The notes under the pieces: model-generated
The model's database searches: none
What the model was told of the DNA's origin: nothing
The model's input: only the letters and a program-made list of their open reading frames with translations
Part shown: one piece after another, positions 5,026-6,040 of the stretch
How the letters are laid out: each line of letters starts with the position of its first letter
How positions within the stretch are numbered: position 1 is the first letter of the stretch
Assembly (NCBI GenBank): GCA_946885765.1
Contig: CAMPHD010000209.1
Location: forward strand, 1-6,040
Length of the DNA stretch: 6,040 bases
Source of the DNA: an uncultured Thalassospira sp.
Lineage (GTDB): Bacteria; Pseudomonadota; Alphaproteobacteria; Rhodospirillales_A; Thalassospiraceae
Direction of reading: 5' to 3'
Translations under genes and position numbers: made by a program

Positions 5026-6040
5026 ATGGATATGAGCACGGATACCTGGATTGCCCTTTACCCGGAACATGAGCGCAACCGCACACTGGCAAGGCGCATT
5101 CCGGCAGGCCCAAAAGCCCCCCGGCCAGAACCGGGGAAAATCAACCAGAGCAATGCCCCGTCCCCGCGCATGGATGGGCGGAGCTGGTTGATGCTGATTG
5201 TGCTTTCGGTGCTGTGGGGCGGGTCGTTTTTCTTTACCAAAATCGCGCTTGTCGATTTGCCGCCCTTTACCCTTGTTCTGGGGCGGGTGGCGATTGCCGC
5301 GATGATCCTGTGGTGGGTGGTTCTGTTACGCCATATCGCGATCCCGCATGACCCGAAAATATGGCTGGGTTTTCTTGTCATGGGGGCGCTTAACAATCTG
5401 ATCCCCTTTTGCCTTATCGTCTGGGGACAGACCCATATTGCAAGCAGTCTGGCGGCAATCCTGAATGCGACGACGCCGCTTTTCACCCTGATCATTGCGC
5501 ATCTAGCGACGCAAAATGAAAAGCTGTCGCGGCGCAAGGTGATTGGCGTTCTGACCGGTTTTATCGGCGTTATCATCGTCATCGGGCTGCCCGGTGCCGT
5601 GGAAGCCCGCATAAGCAATGTGACAAACATCGCCGCACTTGCGCCATTTGCAGTACTTCTGGCCGCGGTCTCCTATGGGTGTGCGGGGGTGTTTGGCCGG
5701 CGTTTCAAAAACAGCCCGCCGATCCTCACGGCCGCAGGCCAAACCAGTGCATCAAGCCTGATGCTGATCCCGCTTTGTATCCTTATCGATACCCCCTGGA
5801 ACCTGCCGTTTCCAAAAACCGAAACCATCCTTGCCGTGCTGGGCATCGCAGCGTTTAGCACGGCGCTGGCCTATATCCTGTATTTCCAGCTTCTGAACCG
5901 TGCGGGGGCCAGCAACCTTCTGCTCGTCACCTTCCTGATCCCGGTCAGTGCGATCCTGCTGGGTGTACTGTTTCTTGGCGAAACGCTGGCACTGCGCCAG
6001 ATCGGCGGGATGGCCGTCATCGGATTGGGGCTTGCCGTGA
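5026..6040 (+). CDS. EamA/DMT-family transporter, 3' end cut by window edge
   Basis: Inner-membrane drug/metabolite transporter, probably an exporter of unknown substrate. The frame is open for 338 codons to the window edge; the TGA at the last three bases is out of frame. Two EamA repeats are visible: the first opens with LIVLSVLWGGSFFFTKIAL (about residues 57-75), and the second ends with VTFLIPVSAILLGVLFLGETLALRQIGGMAVIGLGLAV, the family's typical final two helices, so only a few residues should be missing. A hydrophilic, Pro/Arg-rich stretch of about 53 residues precedes helix 1, unlike most relatives of about 300 residues. Alternative starts are ATG 5032, with GGA 8 bases upstream, and ATG 5170, which would give the usual length but has no visible ribosome site. 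Third-position GC stays coding-like across the extension. An in-frame stop at 4948-4950 bounds the frame. It follows the second LysR gene on the same strand. Confidence 0.88.
   Translation, partial: MDMSTDTWIALYPEHERNRTLARRIPAGPKAPRPEPGKINQSNAPSPRMDGRSWLMLIVLSVLWGGSFFFTKIALVDLPPFTLVLGRVAIAAMILWWVVLLRHIAIPHDPKIWLGFLVMGALNNLIPFCLIVWGQTHIASSLAAILNATTPLFTLIIAHLATQNEKLSRRKVIGVLTGFIGVIIVIGLPGAVEARISNVTNIAALAPFAVLLAAVSYGCAGVFGRRFKNSPPILTAAGQTSASSLMLIPLCILIDTPWNLPFPKTETILAVLGIAAFSTALAYILYFQLLNRAGASNLLLVTFLIPVSAILLGVLFLGETLALRQIGGMAVIGLGLAV

Noticed and set aside
5058..5630. 190-codon minus-strand open frame
   Set aside because: Antisense to the second DMT transporter; composition is low in recognisable structure and the transporter frame explains the sequence.
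6038..6040. TGA at the window end as the stop of the second transporter
   Set aside because: The transporter frame reads GTG at 6037-6039, so this TGA is out of frame and the gene continues beyond the window.
80..6040. Two transporters and two LysR genes as a segmental duplication
   Set aside because: The paired proteins are only distantly similar by eye, and the neighbouring genes and orientations differ, so the shared families look like common genome content.

Overview
The window looks like ordinary chromosome from a mid-GC (about 54-55% by eye) alphaproteobacterium. The codon use, the DUF1127-like small protein and the density of LysR regulators and DMT exporters would fit a marine Rhodospirillales genus such as Thalassospira. 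That placement is an impression from sequence style and was not tested by any search. No RNA genes, insertion sequences, CRISPR arrays or phage genes are visible.

Layout, left to right: a ten-helix EamA/DMT transporter (+, 80-988); a perfect 15-bp-arm hairpin serving as a shared terminator (1002-1039); a VOC-superfamily (glyoxalase/extradiol dioxygenase fold) protein (-, 1053-1481); a divergent LysR regulator (+, 1591-2487); a D-2-hydroxyacid dehydrogenase family protein (-, 2472-3452) whose 3' end overlaps that of the LysR gene tail to tail; a small DUF1127-like protein (-, 3571-3903); a second, divergent LysR regulator (+, 4028-4927); and a second EamA/DMT transporter (+, from 5026) that runs off the right edge just short of its C-terminus. 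The longest non-coding gaps are about 100-125 bp, so there is no unexplained stretch above 300 bp.

The organisation is modular. The 1482-1590 gap between the VOC gene and the first LysR gene is the classic LysR divergent arrangement. It carries two palindromes and overlapping candidate promoters, so the VOC gene is the most likely target of that regulator. The 3904-4027 gap between the DUF1127-like gene and the second LysR gene is also divergent, and the second transporter follows that LysR gene on the same strand. The transporters are probably metabolite or drug exporters, and the dehydrogenase and VOC protein probably act on small organic acids or related compounds. Substrates cannot be read from the sequence. 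I found no convincing new multi-gene system; the points worth checking are regulatory sites, start codons and the convergent gene overlap.
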